From: Thermoproteota archaeon
GTDB taxonomy: Archaea > Thermoproteota > Nitrososphaeria > Nitrososphaerales > Nitrosopumilaceae
DNA: 64,000 bases
Reading direction: 5' to 3'
Assembly: GCA_003352285.1 (NCBI GenBank)
Contig: QQVN01000005.1
Location: forward strand, 557,017 to 621,016
How positions within the stretch are numbered: position 1 is the first letter of the stretch; each line of letters opens with the position of its first letter. The notes under the pieces are model-generated. The model was not told the DNA's origin, ran no database searches, and saw nothing but the letters and a program-made list of their open reading frames with translations. Shown here in pieces: positions 28,500-37,126 of the stretch. Both the position numbers and the translations under genes were made by a program.

Positions 28500-29666
28500 A
28501 TGACTAAAAATTTTCTGTTTACTTCTGAATCTGTGACTGAAGGACATCCGGACAAAATTTGTGACCAAATTTCAGATGCCATTCTCGATGAATACCTAAG
28601 GCAGGACCCGGACTCACGAGTAGCAGTTGAAACCATGACAACTACAGGATTTGTAGCAGTGGCAGGAGAGGTAACATCAAAAGCGAATTTTGGAAAAACC
28701 GAACAAGAGAGACTTGTAAGAAATACAATAAAAGAAATTGGATATGATGATCCAGACTTACTTTTTGATGCAGATTCCTGTGAAGTAATGCTTCGATTAC
28801 ATTCACAAAGTCCTGACATTAGTCAAGGAGTTACAGCTACCGCAGACAAGGATCAAGGGGCAGGAGATCAAGGGTTGATGTTTGGTTATGCATCAAATGA
28901 AACAGAAGAGCTAATGCCTTTACCTATACTTTTAGCTCATAAATTAACAAAAAAGTTATCAGAAGTAAGAAAGTCAAAAGAACTTCCATGGGTAAGACCT
29001 GACGGCAAATCTCAAGTTTCTGTACGATATGAAGATGATAAACCAAAAAGGATTGAAACAATTGTAGTTTCTACTCAACATGCTCCAAACATTTCAAACG
29101 ATGAAATAACCAAATCAATAATTAACAAAGTAATAAAACCAGTTTGTAACGAATGGTGGAATGATCAGATAAAAATTCATGTAAATCCTACTGGGAAATT
29201 CGAAATAGGAGGTCCTCATGGTGATGCCGGTCTTACGGGTAGAAAAATTATTGTCGATACATATGGTGGATATGGAAGACATGGTGGTGGTGCTTTTTCA
29301 GGAAAAGATCCATCTAAAGTAGATAGATCCGCATGTTACATGTGTAGATATATTGCAAAAAATATTGTTGCCGCAGGTCTTGCTGATAGATGCGAAGTTC
29401 AAGTTGCCTATGCAATAGGAGTAGCTGATCCTGTTTCGTTAATGGTAAATACATTTGGAACAAATAAGATTCCTGAAGAAGATATTGAAAGTATTTCAAG
29501 AAAGCATTTTGATATGAGACCATCTGCCATTATCACTCAGCTAAATCTAAAAAGACCCATTTACAAAAAATCAGCTGCTTATGGTCATTTTGGCAGGAAT
29601 GAACCTGAATTTGGATGGGAGAAAACGGATAAGGCAGATGTACTAAGAAAGACTGCTGGACTTTAA
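28500..29666 (+). CDS. metK: S-adenosylmethionine synthase, bacterial type
   Basis: 388 residues with the bacterial/eukaryotic MetK signatures: [20 protein letters not shown] at the N-terminus, GAGDQG and the glycine loop [16 protein letters not shown]. Archaeal-type MetK proteins are distinct in sequence, so this gene was probably acquired from bacteria. It makes SAM from methionine and ATP for methylation, radical SAM and cobalamin enzymes here. AGGAG lies 7 bases before the ATG. Its end overlaps the convergent SDR by 24 bases. Confidence 0.97.
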   Translation: MTKNFLFTSESVTEGHPDKICDQISDAILDEYLRQDPDSRVAVETMTTTGFVAVAGEVTSKANFGKTEQERLVRNTIKEIGYDDPDLLFDADSCEVMLRLHSQSPDISQGVTATADKDQGAGDQGLMFGYASNETEELMPLPILLAHKLTKKLSEVRKSKELPWVRPDGKSQVSVRYEDDKPKRIETIVVSTQHAPNISNDEITKSIINKVIKPVCNEWWNDQIKIHVNPTGKFEIGGPHGDAGLTGRKIIVDTYGGYGRHGGGAFSGKDPSKVDRSACYMCRYIAKNIVAAGLADRCEVQVAYAIGVADPVSLMVNTFGTNKIPEEDIESISRKHFDMRPSAIITQLNLKRPIYKKSAAYGHFGRNEPEFGWEKTDKADVLRKTAGL

Positions 29667-30497
29667 AATATTTCTAAAACTTTCAAATTCTAAATTAGAT
29701 ATCTGTTTTAATTTTTTTGAACTACCAATGAAGTTTCCCACCAGAATGTGTAGATCATCCACACCATATTGACTAGTAGGGTTTCTTATCGCATCACGAT
29801 AAGCAATTTCAATATCAGTTTTTTTAATAATAGTTTTGGTAGAAGATACAAATAATTTCACAAATTTTTCATAAGAAATAATTTCAGATCCAACTAAATC
29901 CAGAAGTTTATTAGAATATTTTTTTGAAGTTGCTGCATAAAATAATATTTTGACTACATCATTAATAGAAATAGGCTGTAAAGGAAAATTTCCAGATCCT
30001 GGAATTTTTATCACTCCACTACGGATTTGTTTTTTTAGATTTTTTGATAAATGATCGCTGGTTCCAATAATGTATGAAGGTCGAAAAATGGTATAGTCTA
30101 AACCGGACTTGATAATTTCTTGCTCTGCAAGATATTTTGAGATAAAATAATCTGTGGTTGAGTTTTTTGACGCTCCTAATCCGCTATTAAAAATAATTTT
30201 TTTAATTTTTGCTTTTTTAGATATTTGTAGAATTTTTTTTGTAAGAAGAAAATTGATATCATGATAATTATTATCAAAGGTTTGCTTTCCAACACCTACT
30301 AGATGAACCATACATGAACAATTGATCAATTTTGAAGAAAGATCCTCTGAATAGTTTTTTGTGACTACTTTAATTTCATTTTTGTAAGTTAGGAAGTTTT
30401 TTCTTCCTATGGCAACTACCGGAATATTTTGCTTGGAGAGAAATTTTCTTAAATTTTTGCCAACAAATCCGGTAGCTCCAGTAATTGCAATTTTCAT
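29643..30497 (-). CDS. NAD-dependent epimerase/dehydratase, atypical SDR (NDUFA9-like)
   Basis: 284 residues. The Rossmann motif [10 protein letters not shown] is at 7-16. The classical Tyr-x-x-x-Lys catalytic pair is replaced by YFISKYLAE (about 115-123), consistent with an atypical SDR. A conserved FRPSYIIG segment follows. This layout fits the NDUFA9/isoflavone-reductase-like group that binds NAD(P)H without always being catalytic. It is divergent from the cobalamin operon; its substrate is unknown. Confidence 0.85.
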   Translation of the reverse strand: MKIAITGATGFVGKNLRKFLSKQNIPVVAIGRKNFLTYKNEIKVVTKNYSEDLSSKLINCSCMVHLVGVGKQTFDNNYHDINFLLTKKILQISKKAKIKKIIFNSGLGASKNSTTDYFISKYLAEQEIIKSGLDYTIFRPSYIIGTSDHLSKNLKKQIRSGVIKIPGSGNFPLQPISINDVVKILFYAATSKKYSNKLLDLVGSEIISYEKFVKLFVSSTKTIIKKTDIEIAYRDAIRNPTSQYGVDDLHILVGNFIGSSKKLKQISNLEFESFRNILKSSSLS

Positions 30498-30528
30498 TAT
30501 AACGTATCATTAATGCCTGTTTGTTAAA

Positions 30529-30549
30529 TTTTTGGAATTCTTCCAAAAA
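30529..30549. promoter_or_regulatory. Perfect 9-bp inverted repeat in the divergent cbiD/SDR promoter region
   Basis: TTTTTGGAA-TTC-TTCCAAAAA has perfect 9-base arms around a 3-base centre. It lies 32 bases upstream of the SDR ATG and 60 bases upstream of cbiD, and no gene ends here, so a terminator is unlikely. It is a candidate operator for either gene. Confidence 0.45.
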
Positions 30550-30608
30550 TGTTCTAATTACAAAATTGCTACCGGGAAGAATTAATACTGAATATTCATA
30601 ACAAAAAT

Positions 30609-31694
30609 GTGACCGAAGAAAATAAAAAATTACGAACAGGCTTCACAACTGGAACATGTTCCACTGCAGCATCCATGGCCTCAGTTTTATCAATTATCTA
30701 TCAAAAGAAGATAGATTTTGTTGAAGTAGAATTACCTAAAGGTAATTCAATAAGAATTAAAATTCATTCTTGTGTATTTGAGAAAAATTCAGCAAAATGT
30801 TCAGTAATTAAAGATGGAGGAGATGACCCAGATGTCACGCATGGAGCAGAAATCGTTGTTGATGTAAGCATTACAGATCAAATTGGTCAAATTCAAATTA
30901 ATGGTGGAATAGGAGTAGGGATTGTAACTAAGCCTGGTTTAGGATTAGAGATTAACAAACCGGCAATTAATCCAGTCCCAAAAAAAATGATTATTGATAA
31001 TTTACTGCGTGTAGGAAAAGATTTGTTATCAAGAAAAGGAGTGAATGTAACTATTTCTGTCCCTAAAGGAAAAGAACTTGCTGTAAAAACAGATAACCCA
31101 CGTCTTGGCATAGTGGGGGGAATATCTATTCTGGGAACTAGTGGCATAGTGATTCCATTTTCTACAGCATCATATGCTGCATCAATAAGACAAAATCTTG
31201 ATGTCTCTCTTGCAATGGGAGATAAGATTGTGGTGCTCACTACAGGAGGACGTAGTGAAACCTTTGCAAAAAATATTGTAGATTTACCAGAACATTGTTT
31301 TGTTCAAATGGGTGATTTTTCTGGATATACTATTCAACAGTGTGCAAAAAAAAATATTGAAAAAGCGTTTGTTGTAGGATTTATTGGAAAATTAGCAAAA
31401 ATGGCAATGGGTGTAAAACAAACACATGTTAAAGGCTCTAAAGTAGATATGCAGTTTTTAGCTGATTTGGTAAAAAAAACAGGTTCTGATAATACAATTG
31501 TAGAGAGAGTAAAAGAAGCAAACACTGCAAGACATGTACTTGAGATAGTGAAAGAATCCAAAAATTCAGATTTTTTTAAGTTGCTGTGCAAAGAGGTTTA
31601 TTTACAAATGAGAAAACATTCTGAGAACAAAGTGCCAATCGAGATAATTTTGTTTGATTTTGATGGGATAGTTCTAGAAAGATATTCTGAGTAG
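30609..31694 (+). CDS. cbiD: Cobalt-precorrin-5B (C1)-methyltransferase CbiD
   Basis: 361 residues from GTG. It starts with LRTGFTTGTCSTAAS, the CbiD signature. DGGDDPDVTHG and a glycine-rich GGIGVGIVTKPGLG stretch follow. CbiD methylates C1 of cobalt-precorrin-5B with SAM in the oxygen-independent B12 route. It is the first gene of the cbiD-cbiG-cbiX-cbiC run. Confidence 0.97.
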   Translation: MTEENKKLRTGFTTGTCSTAASMASVLSIIYQKKIDFVEVELPKGNSIRIKIHSCVFEKNSAKCSVIKDGGDDPDVTHGAEIVVDVSITDQIGQIQINGGIGVGIVTKPGLGLEINKPAINPVPKKMIIDNLLRVGKDLLSRKGVNVTISVPKGKELAVKTDNPRLGIVGGISILGTSGIVIPFSTASYAASIRQNLDVSLAMGDKIVVLTTGGRSETFAKNIVDLPEHCFVQMGDFSGYTIQQCAKKNIEKAFVVGFIGKLAKMAMGVKQTHVKGSKVDMQFLADLVKKTGSDNTIVERVKEANTARHVLEIVKESKNSDFFKLLCKEVYLQMRKHSENKVPIEIILFDFDGIVLERYSE

Positions 31695-31729
31695 TAAGGT
31701 ATTTTATTCAATACAAAACGATCCTGATT

Positions 31730-32785
31730 GTGGAAAAAATTTCAATTATTGCTATTACAAAAAATGGAATTAAAACTTCATTGAAATTAAAAGAAACATT
31801 CCCTAATTGGGAGGCATATGCACCTTCTAAATTCTCAGACAATAATCCAAAAATCAATTGGTTCCTAGAATCGACAACAGAGAAGATAGAGAAATTATTC
31901 AAAAACAATGAAGCTATTATTTGCTTATTTTCTTTAGGCGCAGTAATTAGGTTAATTTCTCCACATCTCAAAGATAAAAAAACTGATCCTGCGGTAATTG
32001 TAATTGATGATCAATCAAATTTTGTAATCAGTGCACTTTCTGGTCACATAGGTGGCGCAAACAAGCTTACAGAAGACATAGCAAGAAAGATCGGTGCAAC
32101 ACCAGTTATAACAACTGCAGCAGATGTTAACAAAACAATCGCAGTAGATCTAGTAGGAAAAGAGTTTGGTTGGATTATTGATAATGATTCTAATGTAACA
32201 AAGATCAGTGCATTTATGGTAAATGAGGAAAAAATTGGCCTGTATCAAGATGCAGGAGAAAGAGATTGGTGGAAAAAAGAATTACCAAAAAACATAGTGG
32301 TTTGTTCATCCTTAGAGGAATTAGAGAAATCTAATGCAAAAGCATTTTTGATTATATCCGATAAAAAAATCAAAAAAGAGTTACTCGAAAAATCGGTTGT
32401 GTATAGACCAAAAACTTTGGTAGTAGGAGTGGGTCTTCATTGGGATACTTCAAAAGAAACCATAAGAGAAGGTTTAGAGTTCTGTCTTGAAAAATTTAAT
32501 TTGAGTAAAAAGAGCATTACAAAATTTACTTCAATAAAAAAGAAAGAAGATGTTCAAGGTTTGATAGAAATTGCAAATGAAATGAATGTTTCATTAGTAT
32601 ATGTTCCAAAAGAGGAACTTGCCGATATTACTATACCAAATCCATCTTATGTAGTTAATACATTTGAAGGAACGCCAAGTGTATCAGAAGCTTCAGCAAT
32701 CAAAGTTTCAGGAGGAAAGTTAGTTGTAGAAAAGCAAAAATTCCCACCTAATCTTACAATTGCAATTGCGAGAATTGAAAAATGA
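31730..32785 (+). CDS. cbiG: Cobalt-precorrin-5A hydrolase CbiG
   Basis: 351 residues from GTG. The N-terminal domain contains FSLGAVIRLISPHLKDKKTD and ALSGHIGGANKLTEDIA. The C-terminal domain has VVGVGLHWDTSKETI, a conserved CbiG element. It opens the lactone of cobalt-precorrin-5A and releases acetaldehyde, the step before CbiD. cbiX starts within its last codons (ATGA overlap). Confidence 0.95.
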   Translation: MEKISIIAITKNGIKTSLKLKETFPNWEAYAPSKFSDNNPKINWFLESTTEKIEKLFKNNEAIICLFSLGAVIRLISPHLKDKKTDPAVIVIDDQSNFVISALSGHIGGANKLTEDIARKIGATPVITTAADVNKTIAVDLVGKEFGWIIDNDSNVTKISAFMVNEEKIGLYQDAGERDWWKKELPKNIVVCSSLEELEKSNAKAFLIISDKKIKKELLEKSVVYRPKTLVVGVGLHWDTSKETIREGLEFCLEKFNLSKKSITKFTSIKKKEDVQGLIEIANEMNVSLVYVPKEELADITIPNPSYVVNTFEGTPSVSEASAIKVSGGKLVVEKQKFPPNLTIAIARIEK

Positions 32786-33534
32786 AACGCGGTTTATTGT
32801 TAATTGATAGGGGAAGTAGAGAGAAAGAAGCGAAAGAAGAATTAGAGATTATTTGTAAAAAAGTTAAAGAAAAGGGAAATTACAACTATGTAGATTATTG
32901 CTTCTTAGAGGTTTTACCACCATTCATTAAAGAAGGAATAGAGAAATCATTACAAAATGAAATGAATACATTAACTCTAGTTCCATATTTTTTGTATCCG
33001 GGGAAAAAAGTCAAAGCAGCTGTAACTGATGCCATGAAGTTTCAGGCAAACACAGAGGTAAAATTTCTTGTAACTAAACCAATGACAATGCACAAGACCA
33101 TGATTGATTTGGTTGATAATAGAATATCTACTACAATGAAAGAAAATTCAGTATCACTACCGAAAAATGATGTTGATGTTTTGATTATTGGTCACGGAAG
33201 TAAAGATCCCAATGCACAGATTTCTATAAAATATGTTGTAGATGGTCTTAAATCAACATATAGAAATGTAAATCATTGTTTCTTAGAGATAGAGCAGCCA
33301 GATATCCCTCACGGAATAAAGAATGCTGAAGAAAATAATCCAATAATTTTGATTATAGTTTTTTACTTTCTGCATGAAGGCGCTCATGTTAAAAGAGATA
33401 TTTACGAGGATCTAAATCCTGCACTAAAAAATTCAAAACTCGAAAAAGTGTTTGTAACAAAACATATAGGAACAGATCAAAAAATGATTGACTTGATAAT
33501 AGAAAGAGCGAAAGAGGTAGAAGATGCAGACTAG
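32782..33534 (+). CDS. cbiX: Tandem CbiX sirohydrochlorin cobaltochelatase
   Basis: 250 residues made of two homologous halves about 126 residues apart (CFLE at 40-43 and 166-169; PYFLYPG at 68-74 and FYFLHEG at 194-200). The C-terminal half keeps the two metal-binding histidines H138 (GHGS) and H202 (GAHVKRD). In the N-terminal half the matching residues are R10 and K76, so only the C-terminal site is expected to insert cobalt into sirohydrochlorin. The ATG overlaps cbiG and the end overlaps cbiC by 11 bases, so the genes are translationally coupled. Confidence 0.93.
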   Translation: MKRGLLLIDRGSREKEAKEELEIICKKVKEKGNYNYVDYCFLEVLPPFIKEGIEKSLQNEMNTLTLVPYFLYPGKKVKAAVTDAMKFQANTEVKFLVTKPMTMHKTMIDLVDNRISTTMKENSVSLPKNDVDVLIIGHGSKDPNAQISIKYVVDGLKSTYRNVNHCFLEIEQPDIPHGIKNAEENNPIILIIVFYFLHEGAHVKRDIYEDLNPALKNSKLEKVFVTKHIGTDQKMIDLIIERAKEVEDAD

Positions 33535-34162
33535 AAAAGGTCAATCCATAGAAGATGCGAGTATGGAAATGATCGAGTCAGAGATAGGAAAACATGAATA
33601 TGATAAAATGGAATGGCCCATAGTAAGAAGAGTAATTCATTCAACTGCAGATTTTGATTTTGCTAAAAAAAATGCAATTGTCTTTCATAAAAATTCAATT
33701 AAAAGCGGTATGAATGCACTTGAGAATGGCTGTGACATTGTTGTCGATGTAAATGGGGTTTCAGGATTATTCAATAAACAAAATCTAAAAGATTTTGGAA
33801 ACAAGATTGTATGTAAAATTTCAGATCAAGAGGTAGTTAGAAAAGCCAAGGAGGAAAATTTGACTAGATCACAACTATCCATGAGGTTATCGAAGGATAG
33901 TATGCAAGGTGGAGTAATAGTTGTAGGAAATGCTCCAACTGCGTTACTAGAAGTCATAAAAATGCTAAAAGAAAAGATCATCAGTCCAGCATTAATTATT
34001 GGCATGCCAGTGGGCTTTATTTCTGCAGCAGAATCAAAAGAAGAATTACAAAAACTTGACGTTCCCTTTATTTCTAATATAGGTAGAAAAGGTGGAAGTC
34101 CGTCTGCATCAGCAATAATTAATGCATTATACAAATTGATTAGAGAAAGTTCATCGCCTTGA
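33524..34162 (+). CDS. cbiC: Cobalt-precorrin-8 methylmutase CbiC
   Basis: 212 residues. The catalytic His lies in RRVIHSTADFDF at about 35-46, and FHKNSIKSG and VVVGNAPTALLEV plus GMPVGFISAAESK are the conserved CbiC elements. The enzyme moves the C11 methyl to C12 to make cobyrinate. It overlaps the end of cbiX and converges on cbiA with a 12-base overlap. Confidence 0.96.
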   Translation: MQTRKGQSIEDASMEMIESEIGKHEYDKMEWPIVRRVIHSTADFDFAKKNAIVFHKNSIKSGMNALENGCDIVVDVNGVSGLFNKQNLKDFGNKIVCKISDQEVVRKAKEENLTRSQLSMRLSKDSMQGGVIVVGNAPTALLEVIKMLKEKIISPALIIGMPVGFISAAESKEELQKLDVPFISNIGRKGGSPSASAIINALYKLIRESSSP

Positions 34163-35506
34163 ATAAGCTAAACTGATATTTGCAAAATTTTGTGCAAATG
34201 ATGAACTATCAAAATACAAATGGCCATAAGATGCTAATGTGTTATAATTTATCAAGCCATCTTTTTTGTTTTTTATTCCATCACCGATTGATAGGGAATA
34301 AGCAAATTTGCTATCAGAAGATAACGAATCAATCTCAGAATAATGAAATTCGTGTCCTTGAAAAATAGAGTTTTTTGGGCCAATCAAGCAATTTGAAGTA
34401 ATTTTACCCTTTGTATAATTTAATTTCATTTTTTTTGTCATGATGGTTTCTGCATCAAAAACCCCTATCATTTTGAATTTTTTATTGTCATAGGAAATTG
34501 AATTTGTAAGATACATTAATCCTCCACATTCTGCATAAATTGGAATTTCATCAACTGCAGCTTTTTTAATTAATTTTTTAATTTGGTAATTTTTTGATAA
34601 TTTATCCCCTAAAACTTCAGGGAACCCACCACCGATGTATATTCCATCACACTTAGGTAATTTTGTATCGGAAGTTGGACTAAAAAATTTTAGTCGAACA
34701 CCTTCACGACGTAATGCATCAAGATTATCTTGATAGTAGAAATTAAAGGAATCATCAAGGGCTACTGCGATACTAGTTTTTGTTTTTTTGTGTTTGAAAA
34801 TTTTTGGGATTGTAATATGAGAAGTATTTTCAGAGACAGTAATTAATTTTTGAATGTCAATATAAGAAGAAATCTCCTTAGCAATTTTAATTATCTTAGT
34901 TCGTATAGTTTTATCTTCCTTTGTAGGAATTAAGCCTAAATGTCTTGATGGTAAAGACAATTTTTCATCTTTTGGGATAATTCCAATAATTGGGATCTTT
35001 AATGATTCAAGTGATTGTCTGCATAGATTTTCATGCTTTTTACTAGCAATTTTATTGAGAATTATTCCAACGATATGAGAGTTTTTATGAAATTTTTTGT
35101 ATCCTAATGCAATTGCTCCTAGCGATCGTGCAGTTTTACTAGCATCTAAAACTAAGATGACTGGTGTATCAAGTATGGTTGCTACATGATGAGTACTAGA
35201 ATAATTAGAAGCTCCTGAGAATCCATCATAATATCCCATTACACCTTCTATGATTGAAATGTCAGATTTTGAATGATTTACAAAGCTTTTTACAAGTTCC
35301 TCCTTACCCATTATCCATACATCGAGATTTCGAGTGTTGTTTTTTGCAACTGATGATAAATAACTTGGATCGATATAATCAGGTCCTACCTTAAATGGCT
35401 GAATTGAATATCCTTGTTTTTTTAATCCAAAAATTATTCCACAAGTGATAGATGTTTTTCCAACTCCACTTGTTGCACCAGATACTATCAGTCTAGGTAT
35501 TTTCAT
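34151..35506 (-). CDS. cbiA: Cobyrinate a,c-diamide synthase CbiA
   Basis: About 451 residues. The N-terminal ATPase domain has SGATSGVGKT (P-loop) and KVGPDYIDP. The C-terminal class I glutamine amidotransferase-like domain carries YAECGGLMYL with the catalytic Cys and a later GHEFHYSE. It amidates side chains a and c of cobyrinate using glutamine and ATP. ATG at 35506 is preferred to the ATG at 35524 because family proteins start right at KIPRLIVSG and because the longer start would run into the neighbouring cobA start. Confidence 0.95.
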   Translation of the reverse strand: MKIPRLIVSGATSGVGKTSITCGIIFGLKKQGYSIQPFKVGPDYIDPSYLSSVAKNNTRNLDVWIMGKEELVKSFVNHSKSDISIIEGVMGYYDGFSGASNYSSTHHVATILDTPVILVLDASKTARSLGAIALGYKKFHKNSHIVGIILNKIASKKHENLCRQSLESLKIPIIGIIPKDEKLSLPSRHLGLIPTKEDKTIRTKIIKIAKEISSYIDIQKLITVSENTSHITIPKIFKHKKTKTSIAVALDDSFNFYYQDNLDALRREGVRLKFFSPTSDTKLPKCDGIYIGGGFPEVLGDKLSKNYQIKKLIKKAAVDEIPIYAECGGLMYLTNSISYDNKKFKMIGVFDAETIMTKKMKLNYTKGKITSNCLIGPKNSIFQGHEFHYSEIDSLSSDSKFAYSLSIGDGIKNKKDGLINYNTLASYGHLYFDSSSFAQNFANISLAYSRR

Positions 35507-35592
35507 TTTGTTTAATGGAATCATTTGAATTTAAATTAATAATAATCTTGATTTTGCCAATCTTATTAGTTAGCGGTGATGATTTAGAAAAT

Positions 35593-36126
35593 ATGAGCGA
35601 TAAAGGCTTAGTTATAGTCTATACAGGTAAAGGAAAAGGAAAAACTACTGCAGCATTAGGTATGGCACTACGTGCAATAGGTTATAATCATAAAGTTTGC
35701 ATGGTTCAGTTCATCAAGGGTTCATGGCATTATGGGGAGATGAGTTCATCAAAACGACTCGAACCAGAATTTGAAATGACTGCAATAGGGAAGGGTTTTG
35801 TTGGTATAATTGATGATAAAAGTCCAAAGGAAGATCATCAAAAAATTGCAAATGAAGCAGTCAGAATATCGAAAGAAAAAATTCTATCAAAAAAGTATGA
35901 TTTAGTGATTCTTGACGAAATTAATTATGCAGTAAATTTAGATTTAGTAAAAACTGGTGATATTTTAGATTTAATTAAATCAAAACCAAATAATGTCAAT
36001 CTAGTTTTGACTGGAAACTATGTAAAACCTGAGATAATTGAAGTAGCTGATTTGGTTACTGAGATGAAAGAGGTAAAACATCCTTTTCAATTAGGAATAA
36101 AAGCAAAGAAGGGTATCGATTTCTAA
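35593..36126 (+). CDS. cobA: Cob(I)alamin adenosyltransferase (CobA/BtuR type)
   Basis: About 177 residues with P-loop YTGKGKGKTTAALG at the N-terminus, then VCMVQFIKG and LVILDEINYAVN (Walker B-like), the CobA/BtuR hallmarks. It adds the adenosyl ligand to cob(I)yrinate or cobalamin, after CbiA. An upstream in-frame extension to 35515 would add 26 residues including a hydrophobic stretch not found in the family, so ATG at 35593 is chosen. It is divergent from cbiA. Confidence 0.95.
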   Translation: MSDKGLVIVYTGKGKGKTTAALGMALRAIGYNHKVCMVQFIKGSWHYGEMSSSKRLEPEFEMTAIGKGFVGIIDDKSPKEDHQKIANEAVRISKEKILSKKYDLVILDEINYAVNLDLVKTGDILDLIKSKPNNVNLVLTGNYVKPEIIEVADLVTEMKEVKHPFQLGIKAKKGIDF

Positions 36127-36165
36127 CTAGCAACATTAAATTACCAACAAAAAATTTTACTGCCA

Positions 36166-36969
36166 ATGTCTACTGAAACTCAAGAATTACCAGAACAAGG
36201 AGAAATTATCCTAGCAACAATAACCAAAGTAATGGATCATGGGGCATATGTTACCCTTGATGAGTATAATGGAATTCAGGGTTTTTTACATGTCTCAGAA
36301 ATTGCTCCTGGATGGATTAGATCTGTTGGAAAATTTGTTAAACAAGGAGAAAAGAAAGTTTTACTAGTCAAGAGAGTAAATTCTGAACGCGGAGATATTG
36401 ATTTATCACTAAAGCAGGTTTCTACTGATCAAAAAAAGCGAAAGCTATTAGAAGCAAAAAGATTTGAAAAAGGAAAAACTCTAATCAACAGTGTTAAAGA
36501 AAGTGCAAAACTTTCAGATAATGATGTAGAAAAAATAGAAGAAGCGATTTATGCAAAATATGATTCTATTTACGATGCATTTTTAGATATTGCTAGAAAA
36601 GGCGAATCAGTTTTAAATGAACTAAAGATTTCAAAAAAAATTGCCACAGCAATCAAAGATGTTTGTGAAAAAATTAGACTCCCATCAGTAGAGATTAGAG
36701 GCATATTGGAATTAACAAATAACCAACCGGATGGTGTAGAGGTTATCAAAAAAATACTACTTGATGTGATAAAAAAAGAAAAAGAATCTAACGTACAGAT
36801 TACATATTTAGGTGCACCAAAATATAGAATATCAGTATCTGCTCAAGATTTCAAATCAGCTGAGAGATCATTAAAGCCGATAATTGAAGAGATACAAAAA
36901 TCCATAGAAAAGAAGAAAGGTTCATTCAAATTCAGTAGAGAAGAATCAAAAAAGACAAGAGAGACATAA
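36166..36969 (+). CDS. Translation initiation factor aIF2 alpha subunit
   Basis: 267 residues. S1 domain at about 12-85 (GEIILATITKVMDHGAYVTL, then GFLHVSEIAPGW and DIDLSLKQV), a helical domain (about 90-170) and an alpha/beta C-terminal domain that binds aIF2-gamma (YLGAPKYRISVSA). It helps carry Met-tRNAi to the ribosome. The nop10 gene follows immediately, an arrangement conserved in many archaea. Confidence 0.96.
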   Translation: MSTETQELPEQGEIILATITKVMDHGAYVTLDEYNGIQGFLHVSEIAPGWIRSVGKFVKQGEKKVLLVKRVNSERGDIDLSLKQVSTDQKKRKLLEAKRFEKGKTLINSVKESAKLSDNDVEKIEEAIYAKYDSIYDAFLDIARKGESVLNELKISKKIATAIKDVCEKIRLPSVEIRGILELTNNQPDGVEVIKKILLDVIKKEKESNVQITYLGAPKYRISVSAQDFKSAERSLKPIIEEIQKSIEKKKGSFKFSREESKKTRET

Positions 36970-36970
36970 A

Positions 36971-37126
36971 ATGCATTTTCAACTTCGTAAATGTCAAAAG
37001 TGTAATATCTATACACTAAAGATGAAATGTTCAAAGTGTGAAACAGATACTTACTCGGTTCATCCTGCAAAATTTTCACCAGATGATAAATACATGAGAT
37101 ATCGACTAGCTGAAAGATACGAATAG
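36971..37126 (+). CDS. nop10: Nop10, H/ACA RNP component
   Basis: 51 residues, ATG at 36971 to TAG at 37124-37126. CQKC and CSKC zinc ribbon (CxxC at 8 and 20) is followed by the Nop10 tail with HPAKFSPDDKYMRYR. Nop10 joins Cbf5, Gar1 and L7Ae in the pseudouridine-guide complex. It lies one base after the aIF2-alpha stop and ends where the convergent STT3 gene ends. Confidence 0.93.
   Translation: MHFQLRKCQKCNIYTLKMKCSKCETDTYSVHPAKFSPDDKYMRYRLAERYE

Noticed and set aside
35515..35592. N-terminal hydrophobic extension of CobA
   Set aside because: Not present in the family, overlaps the alternative cbiA start, and the ATG at 35593 begins directly with the conserved motif.
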